From the NCBI RefSeq assembly GCF_014646115.1, contig NZ_BMMV01000015.1, positions 124,001 through 188,000 on the forward strand: a DNA stretch of 64,000 nt, in the 5' to 3' direction. The translations under genes and the position numbers were made by a program. Each line of letters opens with the position of its first letter. Position 1 is the stretch's first letter. The stretch is from Streptomyces camponoticapitis (GTDB lineage: Bacteria > Actinomycetota > Actinomycetes > Streptomycetales > Streptomycetaceae). Below, piece after piece: positions 1-9,000 of this stretch. Under the pieces are notes generated by a model, which was not told the origin of the DNA, did no database searches, and saw nothing but the letters and a program-made list of their open reading frames with translations.

Positions 1-304
1 GCCGCGGATGGCGGATCTGGCCGAGCGTCTGGAAGTGGTGCCCCGCGCCGTGACGAGCCTGGTCGACGGTCTGGAGTCGAGCGGCTGTGTCCGCCGCGCC
101 CCGGACCCGACCAACCGCCGGGTGATCCGGATCGAGCTCACCGACACCGGGCGCGGCGTGCTGCGGGCGCTGCGCGACGCGCGCAGGTCGGCCGCCGAGG
201 ACATCCTGGCCCCGCTGACGGCGGACCAGCGCGACACGCTCGGAGTGCTGCTCTCGGCGCTGGTGGGCGGGCCCGTCGACGGCGTGCCGGAGCGGCGCTG
301 CTGA
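1..304 (+). CDS. MarR-family transcriptional regulator, C-terminal part (cut by window edge)
   Basis: The frame is already open at the first base and ends at a TGA at 302-304, so the N-terminus lies outside the window. The visible part begins inside the winged helix-turn-helix (LAERLEVVPRAVTSLVDGLE is the recognition-helix region). It continues through the wing (VRRAPDPTNRRVIRIELT) into the dimerisation helices. This D-x-x-NRR wing pattern is typical of MarR proteins. MarR proteins usually repress a neighbouring exporter or oxidoreductase gene and are released by small phenolic ligands; which gene this one controls cannot be seen. Confidence 0.75.
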   Translation, partial: PRMADLAERLEVVPRAVTSLVDGLESSGCVRRAPDPTNRRVIRIELTDTGRGVLRALRDARRSAAEDILAPLTADQRDTLGVLLSALVGGPVDGVPERRC

Positions 305-410
305 AGACGCTGTTGAAGCGTGCTGGTGAACGGGGCTGCTGAGCCGGGCCGTCGAGCCGGGCCGTCGAGTGGTGCTGCCGACCGGGAGCGTCCCCGAGCG
401 TGTTTACGGC

Positions 411-443
411 CCAAGAGTCCAAGGGTTCGATCCAAGAGTCCAA
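411..443. repeat. 12-bp direct repeat upstream of the GH109-like gene
   Basis: The 12-mer CCAAGAGTCCAA occurs at 411-422 and again at 432-443. The start-to-start distance is 21 bp, about two helical turns. It lies in the 229-bp gap between the MarR gene and the next coding start, so it could be a tandem operator on one DNA face, or chance. Confidence 0.4.
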
Positions 444-533
444 ACGAGTCCCCTTGCGCATCACCAGCCCCAACTACCAAGGTCCTCACCGAGGTTCAAT
501 TCCGCCGCGCACGTCAGCTCCTATGGAGGCTTC

Positions 534-2039
534 ATGAACGACGCAGCACCGCAGAACCCCGGCGAGGACGACGCGAACAAGGACAACGGCGGCTCGATGA
601 GCCGCCGTTCCGCTCTCAGAACGACGGCGGGCGTGGCCGGCGCCGGCCTCGGGCTCAGTGCCCTGGGCACCGGCACCGCCTCCGCCGCTGGGCCCACGTC
701 GGCGTCCGGAACCGGGGCGGCCGCCGCACAGTCCGCCCCCGACAGCGCCGAGTCCTCCGCCGTCCCGGAGCGCCAGGGCCGCACGATGGCCGGCGTGCCC
801 TTCGAAGGCCGCTCGACCGTCCGCGTGGGCATCATCGGCCTCGGCAACCGCGGCGGCAGCATGATCGATCTGTTCCTCGCGGTGCCCGGCGTCCAGGTCG
901 TCGCCGTGTGCGACACGGTGAAGGACAAAGCCCTCAGCGCCGCCGCCAAGGTCGTCAAGGCCGGGCAGCCGGCGCCCGCCGTCTACACGAAGGACGAGCA
1001 CGACTACGAACACCTCTGCGCGCGCGGCGACGTCGACTTCGTCTACGTGGCCACTCCGTGGGACTTCCACTTCGAGATGGCCAAGACGGCCATGCTGAGC
1101 GGCAAGCACGTCGGCGTGGAGTGTCCGATCGCGATGCGGCTCGACGAGCTGTGGAAGCTGGTCGACCTCTCCGAGCGCACCCGGCGCCACTGCATGCAGC
1201 TGGAGAACTGCGCGTACGGCAAGAACGAGATGCGCGTCCTACGGATGGCGCACGCGGGCCTGTTCGGCGATCTGCTGCACGGCGCCGGCGCGTACAACCA
1301 CGACCTGCGCGGTCTGATGTTCGACCCGGACTACTACGAGGGCCCCTGGCGCCGGCTGTGGCACACCCGGCTCCGTGGCGACCTCTATCCGAACCACGGC
1401 TTCGGCCCGGTCGCCAACTACATGGACATCAACCGCGGTGACCGCGCCGTCAGCATCACCAGCATCGGCACGCCGGCGCTCACCCTCGCGCAGTACCGCG
1501 AGGAGAACATGCCGCCGGGCGACCCCAGCTGGAAGGAGACGTACGTCAACAGCGACCGGACGATCAGTCTGGTCCAGACGGCCAAGGGCCGGGTCATCCG
1601 GTTGGAGCACGACGTCTCGACGCCTCACCCGTACAGCCGCATCAACAGTCTCGGCGGTACCAGGGGCGTCTTCGAGGACTACCCCGAGCGCATCTACATC
1701 GAGCCGGATCACGCCAACGACGAGTGGGGCGACTTCGGCGCGTACGCCGAGTGGGACCACTGGCTCTGGAAGGAGCACGCGAATCCGCCGGGTGGGCACG
1801 GCGGGATGGACTACATCATGGTCTTCCGCCTGATGCAGTGCGTCCGACTCGGTCTGGTGCCCGACTTCGACGTCTACGACGCCGCGACCTGGACCGCTCC
1901 CGTACCGCTCAGCCACGCGTCCATCAAGGCGAACGGCAAGCCCCAGCAGATCCCGGACTTCACCCGCGGCGAGTGGAAGAAGTCCCGTCCCGGCACGGAT
2001 TCCGAGAAGCCGGCCGAGGAGTCCTCCCGGAAGTCGTAG
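534..2039 (+). CDS. Tat-exported Gfo/Idh/MocA-fold protein, GH109-like (alpha-N-acetylgalactosaminidase type)
   Basis: The predicted protein has 501 residues. The ATG at 534 is chosen because GGAGG lies 4 bases upstream; a second ATG at residue 22 also precedes the signal. A twin-arginine signal (MSRRSALR, residues 22-29, then a hydrophobic run) suggests folded export. The Rossmann motif GLGNRGG is at about 102-108. The motifs ECPIAM, QLENCAYGKNE, GAYNHDLRG and NHGFGPVANYMDINRGDR match the GH109 branch of the family. That branch keeps a tightly bound NAD and hydrolyses alpha-GalNAc by transient oxidation. A generic sugar dehydrogenase is the alternative. It stands alone; a strong hairpin separates it from the ABC genes downstream. 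Confidence 0.8.
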   Translation: MNDAAPQNPGEDDANKDNGGSMSRRSALRTTAGVAGAGLGLSALGTGTASAAGPTSASGTGAAAAQSAPDSAESSAVPERQGRTMAGVPFEGRSTVRVGIIGLGNRGGSMIDLFLAVPGVQVVAVCDTVKDKALSAAAKVVKAGQPAPAVYTKDEHDYEHLCARGDVDFVYVATPWDFHFEMAKTAMLSGKHVGVECPIAMRLDELWKLVDLSERTRRHCMQLENCAYGKNEMRVLRMAHAGLFGDLLHGAGAYNHDLRGLMFDPDYYEGPWRRLWHTRLRGDLYPNHGFGPVANYMDINRGDRAVSITSIGTPALTLAQYREENMPPGDPSWKETYVNSDRTISLVQTAKGRVIRLEHDVSTPHPYSRINSLGGTRGVFEDYPERIYIEPDHANDEWGDFGAYAEWDHWLWKEHANPPGGHGGMDYIMVFRLMQCVRLGLVPDFDVYDAATWTAPVPLSHASIKANGKPQQIPDFTRGEWKKSRPGTDSEKPAEESSRKS

Positions 2040-2095
2040 CAGCGGAAAGTCCTGGAAGTCGTGGAAGAAGTCCTGGCCACGGCGGACACTGGGCG

Positions 2096-2127
2096 GGCCC
2101 GGTCGGCACGAGCGTGCCGACCGGGCC
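2096..2127 (+). terminator. Hairpin terminator after GH109-like gene
   Basis: A perfect 15-bp stem (GGCCCGGTCGGCACG at 2096-2110 and its complement at 2113-2127) closes on a 2-base AG turn, effectively a 4-base loop. It sits 57 bases after the stop codon. There is no T tract, as is common for Streptomyces terminators. Confidence 0.6.
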
Positions 2128-2238
2128 TCGTCGCATGTCACTCCCATGTGGCCGAGAAACGAATAATCGATTGCCTCGGACCGTGCCCGAAGCACAACCT
2201 TGGACGGTTTGGGCCACTCCACGACTCACTGGGACGTC

Positions 2239-4110
2239 ATGCAGATTCGCGATCTTCCGTACCCCGATCCGGGGAGACCCGACGCCCGGTCAGGACCGCG
2301 CTTCCTGTACTGGCTCGGGCGCAGACAACTGCGTGGCCAGCTCAAATCGCTCTCGTGGGGACTCCTGCACCAGCTGGGCGTCGCCGGGCTGCCACTGGGG
2401 GCCGGACTCGCCGTGCAGGCCGTCGTGGACCGCTCGGGCGGGCGGCTCGCGCTGGCCGGTGCGGTCATCGCCCTCTTCGGCTGCGCGATCACTCTCGGCG
2501 ACACGATGCTGCACCGGACGGCGGTCACCAACTGGATCACCGCGGCGTCTCGCGTACAGCAGCTGCTGGCCCGCAAGACCGCCGAGCTGGGATCGGCGCT
2601 GACCCGCCGGGTCGCGGCCGGCGAGGTGGTCGCCGTCTCGACGGGTGACGTCGAGAAGATCGGCTGGTTCGTCGAGGCGCTGTCGCGCTTCCTGGCGGCG
2701 GCCATCGCCGTCGTCGTGGTCTGCGTCAGTCTCGTGTTCTATCTGCCCTCGATCGGCGCGGTCGTGGCCATCGGGGTACCGGTGCTCGCCCTGGCCGTGC
2801 TGCCGCTGCTCCCCCGGGCCACCCAACGCGCCGATGTCCAGCGCGAGAAGGCGGGCCGGGCCACCGAACTGGCCGCCGACACCGTGGCCGGACTGCGGGT
2901 GCTGCGCGGCATCGGCGGCGAGGAGCTGTTCCTCACGCGCTACCGCGAGGCCTCCCAGGAGGTCCGCGCCGCGGCCGTCCGCAGCGCCCGCATGTGGGCG
3001 CTGATCTCGGCGATCCAGGTCTTCCTGCCGGGAATCCTGCTGATCACGGTGGTCTGGTACGGCGCGATCCTCGCGGGTGACGGACGTATCTCGGTCGGCG
3101 AACTGGTCACCGTCTACAGCGCGGTCACGCTGCTGCTCTTCCCGCTCCGTCATTTCGAGGAGATCGCCATGGCGTACTCCTTCTCGCGTCCCTCGGCGAC
3201 GCGCGCGGCCCGCGTGCTGCGGCTGGAGCGGACCTCTTACGAGGACGAGCGCGGCGGTCTCGACGACGCCCGTCCCACGGGTGACCTCTTCGACCCGGCG
3301 ACCGGCATGCTCGCCACGGCCGGGCAGCTGACCGCCGTCGTGTGCGGCGATCCCGACGCGGCCGGGCGGCTGGCCGAAAGGCTGGGCGGACACGCGGCCG
3401 AGGAGGAGAAGAGCGCGTCCGTGCTGCTGGGATCGGTGGCGCTCGACGACCTTCCGCTGGAAGCGGCGCGCGCCTCGGTCCTCGTACAGGACAAGGATCC
3501 GGTTCTGCTGTCCGGGACACTCACCGAGCTGCTGGACGTGCCCGCGTCCGGCGCCGTGAAGCCCCGGGACGCGCTGGACGCCGCGCAGTGCGACGACGTG
3601 CTCGCCGCGCTCGTACAGGCGTCGGTGGACGGCAGCGGCGACCCGTTGCGCTCGCGCATCACCGAGCGCGGCCGGTCGCTCTCCGGCGGGCAGCGCCAGC
3701 GGCTCGCGCTCGCCCGCTCGCTGGTCGCCGACCCGGAGGTACTGGTCCTGGACGAGCCCACGTCGGCCGTGGACTCGCACACGGAGGCCCGGATCGCGGA
3801 GGGCGTACGGCGGCTGCGGAGCGGCCGTACGACGGTCGTGTTCGCGTCGTCGCCGCTGCTGCTCGACCGGGCGGACACCGTGGTCTTCGTCCACGACGGG
3901 AAGGTCGCGGCCGTGGGGCAGCACCGGGAGCTGCTGCGGGACGACCCGCGCTATCTGAGCGTCGTCACCCGCCGGACGGACGAGGAGGAGGCGGCCGAGG
4001 CCGAGGCCGGGACCGCCGGCGGGCCGGGCTCCGCGCCGGGCGACGACGCGCAGGTGCCGCCACCGCTGAAGACACGCGAAGAACTGGCAGAGATCGAGGA
4101 ATCCGCATGA
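2239..4110 (+). CDS. ABC exporter half-transporter with degenerate Walker A and H-loop
   Basis: The protein has 623 residues from the ATG at 2239; a TTG at 2200 is a less likely start. An N-terminal six-helix exporter domain (about 30-300) is followed by a nucleotide-binding domain. The signature LSGGQ (481-485) and Walker B LVLDEP with catalytic Glu506 are intact. The P-loop position reads GDPDAAG (370-376), with no Lys-Ser/Thr, and the switch histidine is replaced (FASSP, about 535-539). It overlaps the next half-transporter gene by 4 bases (ATGA). The two proteins are expected to form one membrane heterodimer in which this subunit supplies the signature of the only competent ATP site. The substrate is unknown; drug or lipid export is typical of the family. 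Confidence 0.87.
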   Translation: MQIRDLPYPDPGRPDARSGPRFLYWLGRRQLRGQLKSLSWGLLHQLGVAGLPLGAGLAVQAVVDRSGGRLALAGAVIALFGCAITLGDTMLHRTAVTNWITAASRVQQLLARKTAELGSALTRRVAAGEVVAVSTGDVEKIGWFVEALSRFLAAAIAVVVVCVSLVFYLPSIGAVVAIGVPVLALAVLPLLPRATQRADVQREKAGRATELAADTVAGLRVLRGIGGEELFLTRYREASQEVRAAAVRSARMWALISAIQVFLPGILLITVVWYGAILAGDGRISVGELVTVYSAVTLLLFPLRHFEEIAMAYSFSRPSATRAARVLRLERTSYEDERGGLDDARPTGDLFDPATGMLATAGQLTAVVCGDPDAAGRLAERLGGHAAEEEKSASVLLGSVALDDLPLEAARASVLVQDKDPVLLSGTLTELLDVPASGAVKPRDALDAAQCDDVLAALVQASVDGSGDPLRSRITERGRSLSGGQRQRLALARSLVADPEVLVLDEPTSAVDSHTEARIAEGVRRLRSGRTTVVFASSPLLLDRADTVVFVHDGKVAAVGQHRELLRDDPRYLSVVTRRTDEEEAAEAEAGTAGGPGSAPGDDAQVPPPLKTREELAEIEESA

Positions 4111-5897
4111 TCGGCGTGGCACCACCGGAGTACGACCCGGCGGCCCCTGAGTCGGCCACGACCCTGCCCGTCGCCCGCCCGGCGACGGTGCGGAGCTACG
4201 TCGTGGAGCTGCTGCGGCGGCACCGCAAGGCGTTCGTCCTGCTCATCGTCGTCAACGCGGTCGCGGTGATCGCCTCCATGGCGGGGCCGTATCTGCTCGG
4301 CGGCGTCGTCGAGGACCTGTCCGAGGGCGCCAAGGGGGCCGGGGAACTCCATCTGGAGCGCACCGCCGCGATCTTCGCGGGCGCGCTGATCATCCAGACC
4401 GTCTTCACCCGGATGATGCGGCTGCGCGCCGCGATCCTCGGTGAGCGGATGCTGGCCGACCTGCGCGAGGACTTCCTCGTACGGTCGGTACGGCTGCCGC
4501 CCGGCGTCCTTGAGCGGGCCGGCACCGGCGACCTGCTGTCCCGTATCACCACGGACATCGACCGGCTCGCCAACGCCATGCGGGAAGCCGTACCGCAGCT
4601 CACGATCGGTGTCGTGTGGGCCGCGCTGCTGATCGGCGCGCTGGGTGTCACCGCGCCGCCGCTGGCCCTCGCGGTGGTGGTCGCGCTGCCGCTGCTGGTC
4701 GTCGGCTGCCGCTGGTACTTCAGGCGGGCGCCGGCGGCGTACCGCTCGGAGGCGGCCGGGTACGCGGCGGTCGCCGCCGTCCTCGCCGAGACGATCGACG
4801 CCGGCCGGACGGTCGAGGCGCACCGCCTCGGCCGCCGCCGGGTGGCGCTGTCCGACCGGCGGGTCAAGGAGTGGACGGCGTGGGAGCGGTACACGCTCTA
4901 TCTGCGCTCGGTGCTCTTCCCGGTCATCAACCTCACCCATGTCACGATCTTCGCGGCGACGCTGGTGGGCGGCGGTGTCTTCGTGCTCCAGGGCTGGATC
5001 ACCGTCGGGCAGCTGACGACGGGCGCGCTGTTCGCGCAGATGCTCGTCGACCCGGTCGGGCTGATCCTGCGCTGGTACGACGAACTCCAGGTGGCGCAGG
5101 TGTCCATCGCCCGGCTCGTCGGCGTACGCGAGATCGAGCCGGACGACGGTGACGAGACGGTCGTGCCGGACGGCCGCGATGTCAGCGCCGATCACGTCAA
5201 CTTCGGTTACCGCGAAGGCGTCGACGTACTCCACGAGGTGACTCTGGACGTCGCGCCCGGCACCCGCGTCGCGCTGGTCGGACCGTCCGGCGCGGGCAAG
5301 TCCACGCTGGGACGGCTCCTCGCGGGGATCTACGGGCCGCGGACGGGCCGGATCACTCTCGGCAAGGCCGAGCTGTCACGGATGCCCGCCGAGCGGGTGC
5401 GCGGCCATGTCGCGCTGGTCAACCAGGAGCACCACGTCTTCGTGGGCTCGATGCGCGACAATCTGCGGCTGGCCCGCGCGGACGCGGCCGACGCCGAGCT
5501 GTGGGCGGCCCTCGGGGCGGTCGACGCGGACGGCTGGGCCCGCGCGCTCGACGACGGACTCGACACCGAGGTCGGCTCCGGCGCCACCACGCTCACACCG
5601 GCGCAGGCGCAGCAGATCGCGCTGGCGAGGCTGGTGCTGGCCGACCCGCACACGCTGGTCCTGGACGAGGCGACGTCACTGCTCGACCCGCGCGCCGCCC
5701 GGCATCTGGAGCGGTCGCTGGCGAAGGTGCTGGACGGCCGTACGGTCGTGGCCATCGCACACCGGCTGCACACGGCGCACGACGCGGACGTGATCGCGGT
5801 GGTCGAGGAGGGCCGGATCAGCGAGCTGGGCAGTCACGACGAACTGGTGGCGGCGGGCGGCGCGTACGCGGCGCTGTGGCGCTCCTGGCACGGCTGA
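4107..5897 (+). CDS. ABC exporter half-transporter with degenerate signature motif
   Basis: The protein has 596 residues; the start is fixed by the ATGA overlap with the partner gene. A six-helix membrane domain (about 35-310) precedes the nucleotide-binding domain. Walker A GPSGAGKST (392-400), Walker B with Glu521 and the switch His552 are canonical. The signature position reads LTPAQ (496-500) instead of LSGGQ. This is the exact complement of the partner's defects. In the heterodimer, this Walker A faces the partner's good LSGGQ (active site), while its own poor signature faces the partner's dead P-loop (inactive site). A strong hairpin follows the gene and ends the two-gene operon. Confidence 0.87.
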   Translation: MIGVAPPEYDPAAPESATTLPVARPATVRSYVVELLRRHRKAFVLLIVVNAVAVIASMAGPYLLGGVVEDLSEGAKGAGELHLERTAAIFAGALIIQTVFTRMMRLRAAILGERMLADLREDFLVRSVRLPPGVLERAGTGDLLSRITTDIDRLANAMREAVPQLTIGVVWAALLIGALGVTAPPLALAVVVALPLLVVGCRWYFRRAPAAYRSEAAGYAAVAAVLAETIDAGRTVEAHRLGRRRVALSDRRVKEWTAWERYTLYLRSVLFPVINLTHVTIFAATLVGGGVFVLQGWITVGQLTTGALFAQMLVDPVGLILRWYDELQVAQVSIARLVGVREIEPDDGDETVVPDGRDVSADHVNFGYREGVDVLHEVTLDVAPGTRVALVGPSGAGKSTLGRLLAGIYGPRTGRITLGKAELSRMPAERVRGHVALVNQEHHVFVGSMRDNLRLARADAADAELWAALGAVDADGWARALDDGLDTEVGSGATTLTPAQAQQIALARLVLADPHTLVLDEATSLLDPRAARHLERSLAKVLDGRTVVAIAHRLHTAHDADVIAVVEEGRISELGSHDELVAAGGAYAALWRSWHG

Positions 5898-5904
5898 GCG
5901 GTTT

Positions 5905-5938
5905 CGCCGGTCCGCGTATGCGCTGACGCGGACCGGCG
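5905..5938 (+). terminator. Hairpin terminator after ABC exporter operon
   Basis: A perfect 13-bp stem (CGCCGGTCCGCGT at 5905-5917 with its complement at 5926-5938) and an 8-base loop start 8 bases after the stop codon. Confidence 0.65.
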
Positions 5939-5960
5939 GGCGGGGGCCGGGCTATACCCT

Positions 5961-5998
5961 CGTCATCACGTGACATGCGCGAACTCACCGTGATGACG
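5961..5998. promoter_or_regulatory. Inverted repeat (likely operator) upstream of the P-loop/TPR gene
   Basis: CGTCATCACG (5961-5970) and its perfect complement CGTGATGACG (5989-5998) flank an 18-base spacer. A TATACC sequence, a possible -10, lies just before it at about 5953. The repeat ends 10 bases before the ATG of a small leader ORF, so a bound protein or an RNA stem here would affect transcription or translation start. Confidence 0.45.
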
Positions 5999-6007
5999 GG
6001 GGACTTG

Positions 6008-6073
6008 ATGCCGGAGCCAGGCTGCAAGGTGATCCCCGGCAGGGACACCGCGCCCACTGGAGCCCGCCGTTGA
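6008..6073 (+). CDS. Possible 21-residue leader peptide (or frameshifted N-terminus of the next gene)
   Basis: ATG at 6008 follows a GGGGGA ribosome site by 4 bases and encodes MPEPGCKVIPGRDTAPTGAR plus a final Arg. Its TGA overlaps the TTG start of the next gene (TTGA). It may be a translated leader that couples translation of the large gene. Alternatively it may be the true N-terminus, separated by a frameshift or sequencing error. Nothing in the peptide itself is recognisable. Confidence 0.28.
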   Translation: MPEPGCKVIPGRDTAPTGARR

Positions 6074-9000
6074 GACACTCCCATGAGCAGACCGTGCAGG
6101 CGGTCAACGGTTTCGCCTACGGCTGCATCGGCGCGGACATCCATGTGTTCGGCGACGGCGTGCCGCTCTACGTCCTTCAGCAGTGGCGCCGCGCGCCCCG
6201 GCCGGACCCGTCCTGGCTCCTGGACCTGCCCAGCCGTATGTTGAACGCGCGGTACGAGGTCGTCGGCTTCACCGGGCGCGAGGAAGCGCTGTCCGACCTT
6301 CGCCGCTGGCGCGACGGCGGCCCCCGCCTCGCGGTCCGGTGGCTGCACGCTCAGGGCGGCCAGGGCAAGAGCCGGCTGGCCGCGCGATTCGCGAAGGAGT
6401 CCGCGGAGGTCGGCTGGACCGCGGCGACGGCCGGGCGCGGCCCCGGAGTCGCCCACCCGCCGCCTGGGAGCCAGGACCTGCGCACCGACACCCGCGCCGG
6501 TGTCCTCCTGGTGGTCGACTATGCCGACCGGTGGCCGGTGGCCCATCTGACGTGGCTGCTCAGCAACGCTCTTCTGCACCAGGTCACCGTCCAGGCCCGG
6601 GTGCTTCTACTGGCCCGCGGCCGGGACGCCTGGCCCGCCGTCCGCGCCTCCGTGGCCGACCTCCAGGCCGACGTGTCGACGTACGCCCTGCCACCCCTGA
6701 CGGACGTCGGCGGGGTCGGCGAAGGCGAGCGCCATGGCATGTTCCTCGCCGCACGCGACGCCTTCGCGGAGCTCTACGGCATGCCGGCGTACGACATCGA
6801 ACCGCCGGGCGAACTGAGCGGACCGGACTTCGGACTGACGCTCGCGGTCCATCTGGCGGCGCTCGCGACCGTGGACCGCCACGCGCACTCCGCGCCCGCG
6901 ACCACCGCGCCGGACATGACCGGCCTGACCGCCTACCTGCTGGACAGGGAACGCCGCCACTGGCGCACGTTGCACGAGGCCGGGGCGCTCAGTTCCACCA
7001 CGGCGGAGGTCTCCCGTGCGGTGTTCGTCGCGGCCCTCACCGGATCGCTCCCCTACCGGGAGGCGAAGGGGGCACTGGAGAGGGCCGGACTCGGTGCCGC
7101 CGCGGACCGCCTGCTCACCGACCACGCGTACTGCTATCCGCCCGGCGCCTCCGACACGGTCCTGGAACCCCTCTACCCCGACCGCCTGGCCGAGGACTTT
7201 CTCGCGCTGTCCCTTCCGGGCCATGGCCTGACCGACCACGCCGCCGATCCCTGGGCCGCCGGCATGCCCGAACTCCTGCTGCCGGTCGTGCCCACGGCCG
7301 GGTCCGCCGTCTCCGAAAACGATCCCGACCGGAACGGCGCGGGCGATCTGCCGCCCTACGCCCCCCGCGCCCTCACCTTCCTCACCGCCGCCAGCCACCG
7401 CTGGCCCCATCTGCTCCCCACCCTGGCCGCCCTCGACGCGCGCCTGCCGGACGACGCCGACAGAGGCGAGGAGCTCGCCGCGGCGGCGGCCGACCTCACC
7501 GAGCGGCTCGCCCCCCTGCGCCTGTCGGCCACCACCGATCCCGGCGAACACGCACGGATCCACCGCGAGTTGGGGCAGCGGCTCGACAAGGCGCGCCGGG
7601 CCGAGACGGCCGCTCCCGCCTTCGCGGAGGCGGTGCGGCTGTACAGGGAGCTCGCCGCCTCGAACCCACCGGACTACGAAGCCCTCTTCGCGGAGGCGTC
7701 GTTCGAACTGGCCATGGCCCTGGTGTTCGCGGAGCTGGAGCCGTGGGCGCGGGACCCCGCCGCGAACCTCGCGGCCGACACCGAGCGGCTCGACCAGGCG
7801 GCGACCGCGTTCCGGGAAGCCATCGAGGGCTTCCGTCGGCTGGCGGCGGTGAACCCCGCCGAACACCAGGGGAACCTGGTGGCCGCACTGACGGCTGCCG
7901 CCTTCCTCGTTCCGCGGCTGGGACCGTCCGACACGGCGGTGGGAGCCGCACTGGAGGCGATCGACCTGGCCCGCGGGCTGGCGGACGCGGATCCCGGTGA
8001 ATGGGCTCACCAGTTGCCCTATGTGCTGGTGACCTCCGCCACGGCCCTGGCCGGACAGCATCCCGGACAGGCGTGGGCGCTGGCCGACGAGGCGGTCGGC
8101 ATCGCCCGTCGGCTGGCAAGCGAGGCTCCGGACGAACATGTGCGGGACCTGGTCTTCACCCTCTCCACCCAGGGTGCGGTGCTGCTGAGGCTCGAGCGGG
8201 CCGAGGAAGCCGTCGACGTGCTCAGCGAGGCAGCCGAGCTGAGCCGTCGAAGCCCGGAAGCGGGCGAGGACAAGGATCCCTGGTTCGAAGTCATGGCCCA
8301 TGCGATCAGCTTCGTGTGGTTGCAGGAACGGGCCACCGGTACGGGGACGGGGCGCGGCGTGGCCGTGCGGGTGCTGGGGCGTCTGGCTCACGGCAATACC
8401 TCCGGGCGCGCGTCCGCGCTGTTGAGGGCCCTGATGGCCCTCCAGGGAACGCTGGACGCGTCGGCCGACGGGGAGGAGGTGATCAGCCTGCACCGCGACA
8501 TCATCCACCTCCTCAGGACCTCGGACGAGATCTCCTACGCGGGGGACGACGGCCTGATCGGACGGTCCGACATCAACGGCGTGCTGGGCCAGGCGAGCCT
8601 CCATCTGGCGAGAGCGGGCCGGTGGGACGAAGCCGTGGCCTACCTGAACGAGACGGCACAGGAGACGTGGGCCGACGGAGCCGGGCCTCTCAACGCGACC
8701 CTGGCGAGCGCGGTCACCTGGATTGCCGCCCAACTGGCCGGACTCGATCCCACCGAGGACGGCAACCCGTATCACCGGATGGCCCGGCCCCAGGCGGTGC
8801 GTGTCATGAAGCGGATCGCCGAGACCTATCGCCGCCTGGCGCGGGACGACCCCGCCGCGCACGAACTCGGTCTCGCGGTCACGATGAAAATCCTGTCCCA
8901 GTCGCTGTGGGAGCTGGGACGCCGACAGGAATCCGTGAACGCGGGTCTTGAGTCCGTCCGCGTCTGGCGCCGCTGCGCCGCCCGGGACAACAGTGCCGAA

